Shown: one piece after another, positions 48,825 through 56,611 of the stretch
Numbering within the stretch: position 1 is the first letter of the stretch
Layout: the number at the start of each line of letters is the position of its first letter
NCBI GenBank assembly: GCA_027484425.1
Contig: JAIXSZ010000037.1
Span: 30,635 to 94,634, forward strand
Length of the DNA stretch: 64,000 nt
Source: Sphingobacteriales bacterium
Lineage (GTDB): Bacteria > Bacteroidota > Bacteroidia > Chitinophagales > Chitinophagaceae
Reading direction: 5' to 3'
Translations under genes and position numbers: made by a program
Notes under the pieces: generated by a model
Databases searched by the model: none
Seen by the model: only the letters and a program-made list of their open reading frames with translations
Told to the model about the DNA's origin: nothing

Positions 48825-49295
48825 ATGCAAACGATCGACTTTTTGGAATGGAAATTACTTGTGGATGTCGCTTTAACCCGATCTACCTACGATAACGTCG
48901 CAGTTGGTGGGGCTGATAGTTGCATCTGTGAAAACTGCAAAAACTACGTGAAAAGCCGCGAGTTTGCTTTTCCTGAGGCCATAAAGAAGCTATTCAATGC
49001 TCTTGGAGTCGATTACAAAAAGGATTGTGAAGTTGTGCACTACTACAGAAATAAAAATGGCCTTCATCATTATGGCGGTTGGTTTCATTATATAGGAGAT
49101 TTCTTTGGTCCAGATTGCACTTTGCCATCGGCTAATGGCGGATACACAACCAATCTTGTAACTATCACCCCAAACTTTAGTATTGGCTTCCGTAAAGGCA
49201 CTTCATTAAGCATTTTTCAAAACAACGAAAATCTTGTGCAAATAGAATTTGAAGCCCACATTCCTTGGATAATTGATACGCCAGAAATCGAATAA
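48825..49295 (+). CDS. Hypothetical protein with CxNC motif
   Basis: 156-residue soluble protein I do not recognise. Noticeable is a CICENCKNY cluster (two Cys pairs, residues about 32-37). It has a Tyr/His-rich middle (VHYYRNKNGLHHYGGWFHYIGDFFGPDC) and ends in a beta-rich stretch. The Cys cluster might bind metal. It sits in the AT-richer accessory segment, 250 bp upstream of the ATPase gene and before the first flanking repeat. Confidence 0.6.
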   Translation: MQTIDFLEWKLLVDVALTRSTYDNVAVGGADSCICENCKNYVKSREFAFPEAIKKLFNALGVDYKKDCEVVHYYRNKNGLHHYGGWFHYIGDFFGPDCTLPSANGGYTTNLVTITPNFSIGFRKGTSLSIFQNNENLVQIEFEAHIPWIIDTPEIE

Positions 49296-49344
49296 TATCC
49301 CCGATCTTAATCATTTTTGAAGTCTGTTGTTAGATGATCCATCT

Positions 49345-49443
49345 TCAGTGACTCTCCCCGCTTTTATTGTGGGCAACTCGCCGACATCAGGGCTAAGATG
49401 CTAAAAACTTTTCCCATTCTCCATTTGTCTAATTTCCTCACCT
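49345..49443 (+). repeat. Flanking direct repeat copy A
   Basis: About 99 bp that align with 51390-51485 over their full length. Shared stretches are CTCTCCCCGCTT, CCGACATCAG-GCTA, and CCATTTGTCTNATT-CCT-ACC. The internal hairpin of copy B is partly broken here. It lies 100 bp before the ATPase start. Confidence 0.7.
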
Positions 49444-49542
49444 ACAGCCTTTTTACCATAACCAGTCATCAAGTACCGTTGTTTGTTCGTGGCTTATATT
49501 TATCTTTAGCACTCGACACTGAAAGTACCAAAATATCAATAC

Positions 49543-50766
49543 ATGTTTCTTAAAAGTATCGTTGTTAATAATTTTAGATCTATACAAAACGCACGTGCCG
49601 ATTTTGATAGCGGTCTGAATATTATTATTGGAAAAAATGGGGTCGGAAAATCAAATTTGCTTACCTACATTTTTCAAAATGTTAGTTATCACGCAATTGT
49701 GAGTCGTCCACCTCGACAAAGAGCTAACAATGTCGAATTTGAGTATAGTGTATGTTTTAATGACACTGATGAAAACCTTAACGAACTCACTATATATTTC
49801 AAGAGAGAAAAGGTTGTGACCAATAATGAATTAGAGTACACTCGCCATATCAAATTGAGCAAAAGCGTAAACGACACTGCGCTTTACGGCGATAAAAATT
49901 TTGAAATACCAGCTACTACTGAGTTTTCGCTAAGTTACAATGAATCTACAGCAGAATTTCTAACTGAATTTGATGTGCTAAGAAAGTTTCAAACACAATA
50001 TGTTTCATTTGAAATACCACAGGATCCAGGATGGCTTGCAAAAAGCGTGAAATACGAAATAGATACAGAATACAACTTAGAATCTGACATGTTAATTCCG
50101 CATTTTGCAATTTTGTTAGATTTATACTTAACCTTAGAAACAAATTTTTTTTCAAGAATTGCTAAAAATGAAGCAGCAAGCAAAATAGAAGATCTAGATG
50201 CAGAGCAAATAAAAATATTCTTCCTCCATTCTTTCGATAGCTTGAAGGTCAAAAATGATTTGGAAAATGTTTTATCAAAATATTCTCCAATCTCCGATAT
50301 AAGGTTAAACCCAAATATAAATACCTATTATGCTGAGAATAAAATTCTCGTCGAAAATTTGATTATCGAATTTCGTGTAAATAATGCTTGGATACCTTGG
50401 GGGCATTTATCTGATGGAACAAAAAGACTATTTTATCTTATTACTCAGTGCTTATCTGTTACAGATGGTATGTTGTTGATAGAAGAACCAGAGTTAGGCA
50501 TACATCCTCATCAGTTATATTCACTAATGCAGTTCATTCGCGATCAAGCAAATTATAAACAAATAATCGTTTCCACTCATTCACCCATTGTATTAGATAT
50601 TCTCTCTCCCGATGAACTCCACAGAATCAATATAGCTAAATTGACACCGAAAGGCACTCAATTTCATAAGCTATCGGATGCCCAAATAGAAACTGCTCAA
50701 AAATACATGGAGTTAGTTGGAGATTTAAGTCACTATTGGTTGCACTCAGACTTAGAAGATGAATAA
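49543..50766 (+). CDS. AAA/ABC-type ATPase of OLD/RecF class
   Basis: 407-residue SMC/ABC-like ATPase of the AAA_15/AAA_21 type. N-terminal strand MFLKSIVVNNFRSIQNA, Walker A GKNGVGKSN at 30-38, an ABC-like signature LSDGTKR near 294, Walker B LLIEEPELGIHP near 316-327, and the H-loop STHSP near 350. It overlaps the next gene by 8 bp (ATGAATAA). In anti-phage modules such as PARIS, OLD/Gabija-like and Abi systems, such ATPases sense infection and control a paired effector. That role is inferred here from the partner. Confidence 0.85.
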   Translation: MFLKSIVVNNFRSIQNARADFDSGLNIIIGKNGVGKSNLLTYIFQNVSYHAIVSRPPRQRANNVEFEYSVCFNDTDENLNELTIYFKREKVVTNNELEYTRHIKLSKSVNDTALYGDKNFEIPATTEFSLSYNESTAEFLTEFDVLRKFQTQYVSFEIPQDPGWLAKSVKYEIDTEYNLESDMLIPHFAILLDLYLTLETNFFSRIAKNEAASKIEDLDAEQIKIFFLHSFDSLKVKNDLENVLSKYSPISDIRLNPNINTYYAENKILVENLIIEFRVNNAWIPWGHLSDGTKRLFYLITQCLSVTDGMLLIEEPELGIHPHQLYSLMQFIRDQANYKQIIVSTHSPIVLDILSPDELHRINIAKLTPKGTQFHKLSDAQIETAQKYMELVGDLSHYWLHSDLEDE

Positions 50767-51337
50767 AGTTATAGGCTTAGTTGGCGAGAACCCCAACGAC
50801 ACATTATCGATCAGATATTTATTGGAGAAAAAAATAGCAACTAAGGTGTCTTATGAACTTTTGATAAAAAACATAAGAGGGCATCAGTTAGATCATAATC
50901 GTACAAAAGAGACACTTAAAATCGAGTGCGAAAGGAAGAAACCTGATATTATAATATTCATCAGAGATGCTGATGGCATCTGTACACAGAAGGATAAAAT
51001 AGAAGACTGTAAGCAATGGCACAAAGAGCTATCGAAGCAGCTGAATGTGCCTAATGTGTTGCTATTAAATATTTACGAATTAGAAGCCCTCATTTTTGCA
51101 GATATAGATGTGTTCAACAGGATATATAAAACGAGCATTAAGGGAAATAGGGATGTGACTTTTATTGAAGAGCCAAAAGAAGAATTGATTAGGCAAACAA
51201 GAAAGCTACCCAAAAAATACTGTGAATCTGATTGCCCAGAACTTTTCAAGCAAATGAATATTGACAAAATAATAAGTAATTGTAGCTACTTTAAGCATTT
51301 TTATCAAAATGTTGAAAAACTCCTAAGTGCTCAGTAA
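50759..51337 (+). CDS. TOPRIM-like (DUF4276/RloB-like) effector candidate
   Basis: 192-residue protein with a TOPRIM-like pattern: strand plus acidic residue E10 in VGENPNDT, the D-x-D pair D70 and D72 in IIIFIRDADG, and YELEALIFADID (E107, E109, D115, D117), which is typical of DUF4276-like proteins. It starts inside the ATPase stop region (8-bp overlap), so translation is coupled. A metal-dependent nuclease, acting as toxin, fits both the fold and the context. The exact family assignment is uncertain; RloB and DUF4435 are alternatives. Confidence 0.7.
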   Translation: MNKVIGLVGENPNDTLSIRYLLEKKIATKVSYELLIKNIRGHQLDHNRTKETLKIECERKKPDIIIFIRDADGICTQKDKIEDCKQWHKELSKQLNVPNVLLLNIYELEALIFADIDVFNRIYKTSIKGNRDVTFIEEPKEELIRQTRKLPKKYCESDCPELFKQMNIDKIISNCSYFKHFYQNVEKLLSAQ

Positions 51338-51389
51338 GTTTCATAAACTGTTTCGCGTAGGAATAAATCACACCAAAGCACTAACGTCC

Positions 51390-51485
51390 TCGGTGAGTCT
51401 CCCCGCTTATTCTGCGGCGGACTCACCGACATCAGTGCTATGAAGCTGAAACCACCACACACAGCCATTTGTCTCATTCCCTAAC
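51390..51485 (+). repeat. Flanking direct repeat copy B with hairpin
   Basis: Second copy of the repeat at 49345. It includes a near-perfect palindrome: GGTGAGTC pairs with GACTCACC and CCGC with GCGG, around a 7-nt loop (about 51391-51427). It begins 52 bp after the TOPRIM gene stop. The plus-strand frame that starts within it and continues to 51723 is too short and unconvincing as a gene. Confidence 0.7.
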
Positions 51486-51585
51486 CAACCACCTCCGGCA
51501 GGAATATATCCAGCAATCAAACTTTTATAACTGGCTCAAGGATCTGCCAGTAAGAGAAACATTACCCATAACATCCAGATTTTTT

Positions 51586-52350
51586 TCACAATTTTTGTCC
51601 GCCTTTCAATTGATTGAAATGCCTTCTACTAGTTTCTGTACTCATGTTGTGCATAACATAAAATCGGGTACTCGGCCTATCACCTGCAAGTCCTCTAAAT
51701 ACATCCGGTTTCAAACATGTTAGCGGTATTTCATTACTTTTTTGACTCCTACCTTCAAGACTATCAATAGATCGGGTATAGAACTCGTCGAACGAAAGTT
51801 CAGGCTTTGCACAGCCTTCAGATGTACCATCAATATTTTTATAGTCCTGAAAAAGAAGCAAAAAGTTTTCAATATTCTTTCCCCTCCATTTTGGTTTGTC
51901 TATTCGTTTAATAATTCTTACAGACGTGTATCCAAGTTTTATATACGTATTGCATATGTGTTTTGTTAAAGGCAAAATAGCATAAGAGGTTCTGTAATTC
52001 ACATATTCATCTTTGTCTTCTTCTGCTTCATAACCCTCCATCATTAGATTATTAGATGGTTTTCTTGCATCGTTTATAAGCTTTAAAAAGTTATCTATAC
52101 TATTCATGTTGGTAGCATACATTGCTACTTTTTGTTTTTGCTTAGGTCCGGCATTGTCTTTTCCAGCCCATTTATTTCCCGATTTTTTTATATCCTCCAA
52201 AAAACTTTCTACATATGAATAGTCGACTACAAAATCAATTATTTCCATCCAGTCAATTTCTTCTTTCGATATCAGTGAGTTATACTTCTGGCTTGCGTCT
52301 TTTACGTACTCAAATACATTTTCTTGGTTGATGGTGTTTTTCTCTATCAT
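51586..52350 (-). CDS. Hypothetical protein in accessory region
   Basis: 254 residues from ATG 52350 (an upstream in-frame ATG at 52431 would add 27 hydrophobic residues and is less likely). I do not recognise it. It is soluble and rich in Lys, Asn and Asp, with an NEIPLTCLKPDVFRGLAGD segment near the C-terminus. No nuclease or ATPase motif is visible. It lies between the repeat-bracketed ATPase pair and the EEP nuclease gene, in the AT-rich segment, and its origin is probably horizontal. Confidence 0.6.
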   Translation of the reverse strand: MIEKNTINQENVFEYVKDASQKYNSLISKEEIDWMEIIDFVVDYSYVESFLEDIKKSGNKWAGKDNAGPKQKQKVAMYATNMNSIDNFLKLINDARKPSNNLMMEGYEAEEDKDEYVNYRTSYAILPLTKHICNTYIKLGYTSVRIIKRIDKPKWRGKNIENFLLLFQDYKNIDGTSEGCAKPELSFDEFYTRSIDSLEGRSQKSNEIPLTCLKPDVFRGLAGDRPSTRFYVMHNMSTETSRRHFNQLKGGQKL

Positions 52351-52532
52351 ATTATATATGTAAGTGTATGAAAACACGAAATTGTTTTGTCTGAAAATTA
52401 TAATCCAACCTTCAGGCGCTGTAAACCCCATTTAATGATCAACAGTTGCGTGCAGGAAACTATCGCACCAAAAGAACTTCCACAACTTGTGGGGGATTTG
52501 TTTGGTAGTACCACATACATATAACATACTGT

Positions 52533-53234
52533 TTACTCAACATCCAACACAGCTATCACAGGTAAATGATCACTGATAGCCAGCCATACTGTTTCAGACC
52601 CAATTTCAAGGTCTGAAACATTGGGGAATCTTTTCTTACTAGCAAATATGTAGTCTATGTGGTAGGGCTTTTTCAGGTTGCGTTGTAGGTAAAATGTTGG
52701 GTGTGGTTCTTCGCCTTGGTTTACTTTGTGTTTTTCATGATACAAACTTACAATTCCAATTTCGGCGAGTTCCCTAACCACCTCACTATGATTACATGCT
52801 CTATTTTTCCTATCCCATATCTTATTGCTATTGAAATCACCCACTATTATAGTGTCTTCCATTCTACCCTTATGTAACCGGAGATACTTCCAAAATTGAC
52901 CGATGTATCTATAGGTAACTGAGTTATTCCGCTGCGTCCAAACAGCTATAAGGTCAAAAGTGTTATTAATTCTTGCCGATATAAAGTGTTTTGTGCCGTC
53001 CGTGTCCCAGTCATTATTAGATAGCTGTATGCCATCCTTGCAGAAAATACCCATCCCTTTGTGTTTAGAATCCCCTATCCATAAGTAATTGGTTGCCCAA
53101 TTTTTATAACTTATATCAGCGCATTGCATAGGGTCTTCGCACTCTTGTATTACCAATATATCAGCATCCATATCAGCCAATACTAGATACTTATTTCTAA
53201 AAGCACCATTACAATTCCATGTTACTACCTTCAT
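52533..53234 (-). CDS. Endonuclease/exonuclease/phosphatase family protein
   Basis: 233 residues from ATG 53234. The EEP fold is complete: TWNCNG at the N-terminus, QECED (metal-binding Glu), GDFNSNKIWD (active-site Asp and Asn), HIDYIF and SDHLPVIAVL (catalytic Asp-His). It has no signal peptide. It could be an exonuclease III-like or phosphodiesterase-like enzyme; the substrate is undetermined. An in-frame extension upstream to 53327 is rejected as it adds no core element. Confidence 0.88.
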   Translation of the reverse strand: MKVVTWNCNGAFRNKYLVLADMDADILVIQECEDPMQCADISYKNWATNYLWIGDSKHKGMGIFCKDGIQLSNNDWDTDGTKHFISARINNTFDLIAVWTQRNNSVTYRYIGQFWKYLRLHKGRMEDTIIVGDFNSNKIWDRKNRACNHSEVVRELAEIGIVSLYHEKHKVNQGEEPHPTFYLQRNLKKPYHIDYIFASKKRFPNVSDLEIGSETVWLAISDHLPVIAVLDVE

Positions 53235-53550
53235 TAAGCTTGTATTGTAGATAAAGATAGCCAACTGACCCTTCTGGTCCAAGGGTCCCCAATTGGTGCA
53301 AGCGTTTTTCACTCGCGTAAATTCCACATCTCAAAATGTGGATATCTTAACCCCTACCTCTACCCATAATGGCTGATATTGGCGCACTTTTTGCGGCATC
53401 AGTAGAGCGTAGTCTATTTATTCATTACCCTATTAAACCCACAATCATTATGAGAGAAAGTTACCTCACAATTCGTTACAACAAATATAACCCTCTATAC
53501 CATTGCGCCCCATCTCACCCCACAAAAACCAACCGGAAAATGCATGCATA

Positions 53551-54519
53551 CCGGAAAAATGAATAGCATTGATAATCAACGACTTACACCCAAAAACCCA
53601 TGAAAACACCGGCAACAAACCGGCAAAACAGGAAATGAAAAATAAACTAAATATGAAAGCAAAACCACAGCATCCTGCGACCCGTATCCTGTAAATCCTA
53701 AAATCCTGTAAATCCTGATTCAGACAAAAACCCACCTGAAAATGCATGCACACCGGAAAAATGAATAGCATTGATAATCAACAACTTAAGTACCAAAACA
53801 CATGAAAACACCGGAAACAAACCGGAAAAACCAGAAATGAACAATAAACCAAATATGACAACATATTGCCACAAAACACCTGCTGAAAGATATAAGAACG
53901 CCCAGCCCCTAATGGTGCCTTTTGATGCCGAAGAAGAAAGAACAGCAGACAAATTATAAACCCCAACCCCCAACCCATGACAAAAAGCCATATAGTAGTA
54001 CAGCACCGGCAGAAAACCAGCACCACGCAGTTGCAAGTAGCCGAAGGATAACAGCGTAGAGCTACTTTTTTGTCAGCGGAGCGATTGACAAAAAATTTCC
54101 TTTTCTTTTGGTTCTTTTCTTTTTGAAACGAAAAAGAAAAGAACACAGCACACGGTCAGAATAACACGGAGCAGAAAACACCTCAACAACCACCCAGAAA
54201 ATACCTACTAACCGGAAAAATGAATAGCATTGATAATCAACGACTTACACCCAAAAACCAATGAAAACACCGGCAAATAACCGGCAAAACCTATCAGTAG
54301 CCATAGCTTTTTAGCGACGGCTACAGAAATGAACAATAAACCAAATATGAAAGCAAAACCACAGCATCCTGCGACCCGCATCCTGTAAAACCTAAAATCC
54401 TCTAAATCCTGATTCAGACAAAAACCAACCGGAAAATACCTACTAATCGGAAAAATGAATAGTATTGATAATCAACGACTTACACTCAAAAACCCATGAA
54501 AACACCGGAAACAAACCGG
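53551..54519. repeat. Non-coding array of four 73-bp repeats with accessory repeats
   Basis: A 73-bp sequence beginning CCGGAAAAATGAATAG and ending near CCGG occurs at 53551-53623, 53753-53825, 54212-54284 and 54447-54519. A second sequence, AAAACCACAGCATCCTGCG through TCCTGATTCAGACA, lies at about 53660-53726 and 54354-54420, between copies 1-2 and 3-4. The array is thus two blocks of the form repeat-spacer-repeat. Positions 53235-53550 and 54520-54619 hold no other feature I can support. Confidence 0.85.
54066..54144. repeat. Two hairpins in the centre of the repeat array
   Basis: Hairpin 1: 10-bp perfect stem, 54066-54075 with 54086-54095, edged by T and A runs. Hairpin 2: 14-bp perfect stem, 54111-54124 with 54131-54144, loop GAAACG, made of an A/G-rich and a T/C-rich arm. 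They lie between the two repeat blocks. Confidence 0.7.
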
Positions 54520-54619
54520 AAACACACCACAATAAACTTCATACAGGCGTAACAATAGTTTTTAACACATTCCTATCAACCTCCCAACCTAAAACCAAAT
54601 ATTATTGATAATTTTGCAA

Positions 54620-55528
54620 ATGATGATGAAGGGTAGAAAAAAGTCGATACTGCCATACATACCCGGGTATGACAATAACGCTGTGCTGAAGTTGATTTTC
54701 TTTTTAGCGGGTTCTTATATTGCCTTAGCCATATCATGGGCTATCGTCATGATAGTCTACATCCAGGCCGATAATTTTAATATCTATTTCGTACCCAATA
54801 TTGCACTGCCTCGCCTCGCAGATTTTCCATCGCATTGGTACACGCTGTTCATATATGGCATCTTCCATTTCCCCAATAGTTTTATGGAGATGCTCAGCAA
54901 TATGCTATGGTTATATTGCTTTGGGTCTGTATTGCAGATGCTAGTCGGCAAAAAACAGATAGCGCCTATATTTTTTTTCAGTCTGCTTTTAGGAGGCGTG
55001 TTTTATCTACTATCACAGTTGCTCCCTGGTGGTTTTGGTTACTGTCCCCCGCACATTATGGGGCCACGCGCTGGGCTTATGGGCATTTGTGCCGCAGCTA
55101 TTACCATTTCTCCCAAGTATCGGTTTTACCTCACAGATACTTTCAGCCTACCCATCATGGGGGTGGCGGGTGTATTTTTAGTACTCATGCTCATAGGGTC
55201 AGGTTATTACATGCCCGTAGTAGGCATGATGGCAGGTGGAGCATTAGCAGGGTTTTTATTCATAAAACTATTACAGGCAGGCTACAGACCAGCCGAGTGG
55301 ATCTACACAATAGGCGATAAACTAGAACGCATGGTCACCCCCAACGAACAAGCGATAGCCAAGCGCAACAGTGTGCGCAGAGGGGCTGCACTCAACAGCA
55401 AGCCCCCATTAGCTACCAGCAGTGCAGAGAAAAAAGTAGACGATATTCTCGATAAAATCCTACAGAAAGGCTATAATTCCCTCACTGCCGACGAAAAGGA
55501 GACACTTATCCGTGCAGGTAAAGACTAA
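54620..55528 (+). CDS. Catalytically dead rhomboid (pseudoprotease) with DUF6576-like tail
   Basis: 302-residue membrane protein with the six-helix rhomboid layout (SFMEMLSNMLWLYCFGSVLQMLVG corresponds to TM2-3). The catalytic GASG is replaced by GPRAG (148-152), and no histidine occurs in the last membrane helix (VVGMMAGGALAGF), so proteolysis is not possible. The tail ends VDDILDKILQKGYNSL, then TADEKETLIRAGKD, a short domain common in Bacteroidota rhomboid-like proteins. It could bind or escort membrane proteins. The start 54620 is chosen at three clustered ATGs after a TTG alternative. Confidence 0.85.
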   Translation: MMMKGRKKSILPYIPGYDNNAVLKLIFFLAGSYIALAISWAIVMIVYIQADNFNIYFVPNIALPRLADFPSHWYTLFIYGIFHFPNSFMEMLSNMLWLYCFGSVLQMLVGKKQIAPIFFFSLLLGGVFYLLSQLLPGGFGYCPPHIMGPRAGLMGICAAAITISPKYRFYLTDTFSLPIMGVAGVFLVLMLIGSGYYMPVVGMMAGGALAGFLFIKLLQAGYRPAEWIYTIGDKLERMVTPNEQAIAKRNSVRRGAALNSKPPLATSSAEKKVDDILDKILQKGYNSLTADEKETLIRAGKD

Positions 55529-55544
55529 TATGGGATAGTGACGT

Positions 55545-56393
55545 TTAAATTATAATGTGTTTGTGACCCTCTATTATTACCCTCACATCCTTATTAAAAA
55601 CACCATATATCGCAGACCCAGTACCCGTCATAGAGGCATATTTAGCACCCTGAATGTATAGTTCGTTTTTTAGCTCACCCAGTACAGGATGAGTCCCAAA
55701 CACAGTTCGCTCAAAATCATTGACTAACACGTTCTTCCAATCTGTTATGGGTAGCTGTTCCAAATTCCTCAGGTCAAACGGCGCTGCATTAGGTGTTATA
55801 CCCGCAAACGCAGTACGGGTAGACACATGTACGTCAGGGCATATGAGGTGTATGTCATAAGCGCTCAGGTCTATATGTACGGGTGTCATCACCTCACCCC
55901 TACCTCTAGCATACTGTGGACTGTTATACACAAAAAACGGACAGTCAGACCCCAGTTGCAGAGCATATTCTGCTAGTTCACTATCGGTCAGATTCAGGTG
56001 GCAGTAGTCGTTGAGCAGCCTTAGCATAAACGCCCCGTCTGCCGACCCGCCACCTATACCAGCCCCCATTGGCATAGCCTTGTGCAGGTATATATCCAGC
56101 GCAGGCACAGCAGAGGGGTACATCTTTTGCAGTAGCATATAAGCCTTCCATACTAGGTTGTCTTTGTTGTCACCGTTTACTGGCAGCCCGCTCAGGTACA
56201 GCTCACCCTCATTTTGGGCAGGCACTATTTCCAGCACATCGTTCAGCGTACCCACACTAGGCACCCTATTTTGGGTAGTGCCAGTGCACGGCAATAGCGG
56301 GTAAAACACTGTTTCCAGATCATGGTAGCCATCAGCTCGTTTGTTAGTTACAAACAAGCCCAGATTGATCTTACTATTTGGAAAACAAATCAT
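55545..56393 (-). CDS. ispE: 4-diphosphocytidyl-2-C-methyl-D-erythritol kinase
   Basis: 282-residue GHMP-family kinase of the MEP isoprenoid pathway. Start MICFPNSKINLGLFVTNKRADGYHDLETVFYPL is nearly the family norm. The GHMP ATP-binding motif MPMGAGIGGGSADGA is near residue 92. The C-terminal MTGTGSAIYGVF is the expected motif III. It is divergent from the ABC ATPase gene across a region that carries a large inverted repeat. Confidence 0.94.
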   Translation of the reverse strand: MICFPNSKINLGLFVTNKRADGYHDLETVFYPLLPCTGTTQNRVPSVGTLNDVLEIVPAQNEGELYLSGLPVNGDNKDNLVWKAYMLLQKMYPSAVPALDIYLHKAMPMGAGIGGGSADGAFMLRLLNDYCHLNLTDSELAEYALQLGSDCPFFVYNSPQYARGRGEVMTPVHIDLSAYDIHLICPDVHVSTRTAFAGITPNAAPFDLRNLEQLPITDWKNVLVNDFERTVFGTHPVLGELKNELYIQGAKYASMTGTGSAIYGVFNKDVRVIIEGHKHIII

Positions 56394-56395
56394 AC

Positions 56396-56557
56396 TAGGA
56401 ATCGTTGATATAATAAAGTGTATAATATTGCGCAGCTGTCCTTCTGTTTTTCAAGACCGGAAAACTGCGTCCCATCATCTGGGATAAAGGTTTTTTATTG
56501 CAGAAAAAATGAAAAAGAGCAACTAAGGTTGAGCACTTTATTATATCATCGTTCCTA
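56396..56557. repeat. 162-bp inverted-repeat element between ispE and ABC gene
   Basis: The left arm 56396-56420 and right arm 56534-56557 are reverse complements except for one mismatch and one 1-nt gap. The right end of the left arm reads ATATAATAAAGTG and the right arm begins CACTTTATTATAT. The 113-nt centre contains smaller hairpins (CGCAG/CTGCG and CCCA/TGGG). The ends lie 3 bp from the ispE start codon and 55 bp before the ABC ATG. This fits a MITE-like element or a strongly structured leader. Confidence 0.55.
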
Positions 56558-56611
56558 GGGGTGAAATTATGCGTATTTTTGATTTGCACAGCGATAAAAT
56601 GCGGTTTTTTG

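Noticed and set aside
51469..51723. Plus-strand frame starting in repeat copy B
   Set aside because: The start is TTG, it overlaps the antisense hypothetical gene, and its second half has no conserved pattern. It might be a remnant of something older, but I cannot support it.
53466..54146. Minus-strand frames across the repeat array
   Set aside because: They read through the repeated DNA, with Cys/Phe-rich low-complexity translation and no start context; they are artefacts of the repeats.
53235..54619. Repeat array as a CRISPR array
   Set aside because: Units are 73 bp with unequal spacings (202, 459 and 235 bp) and the intervening sequence is itself repeated; no cas genes are near.
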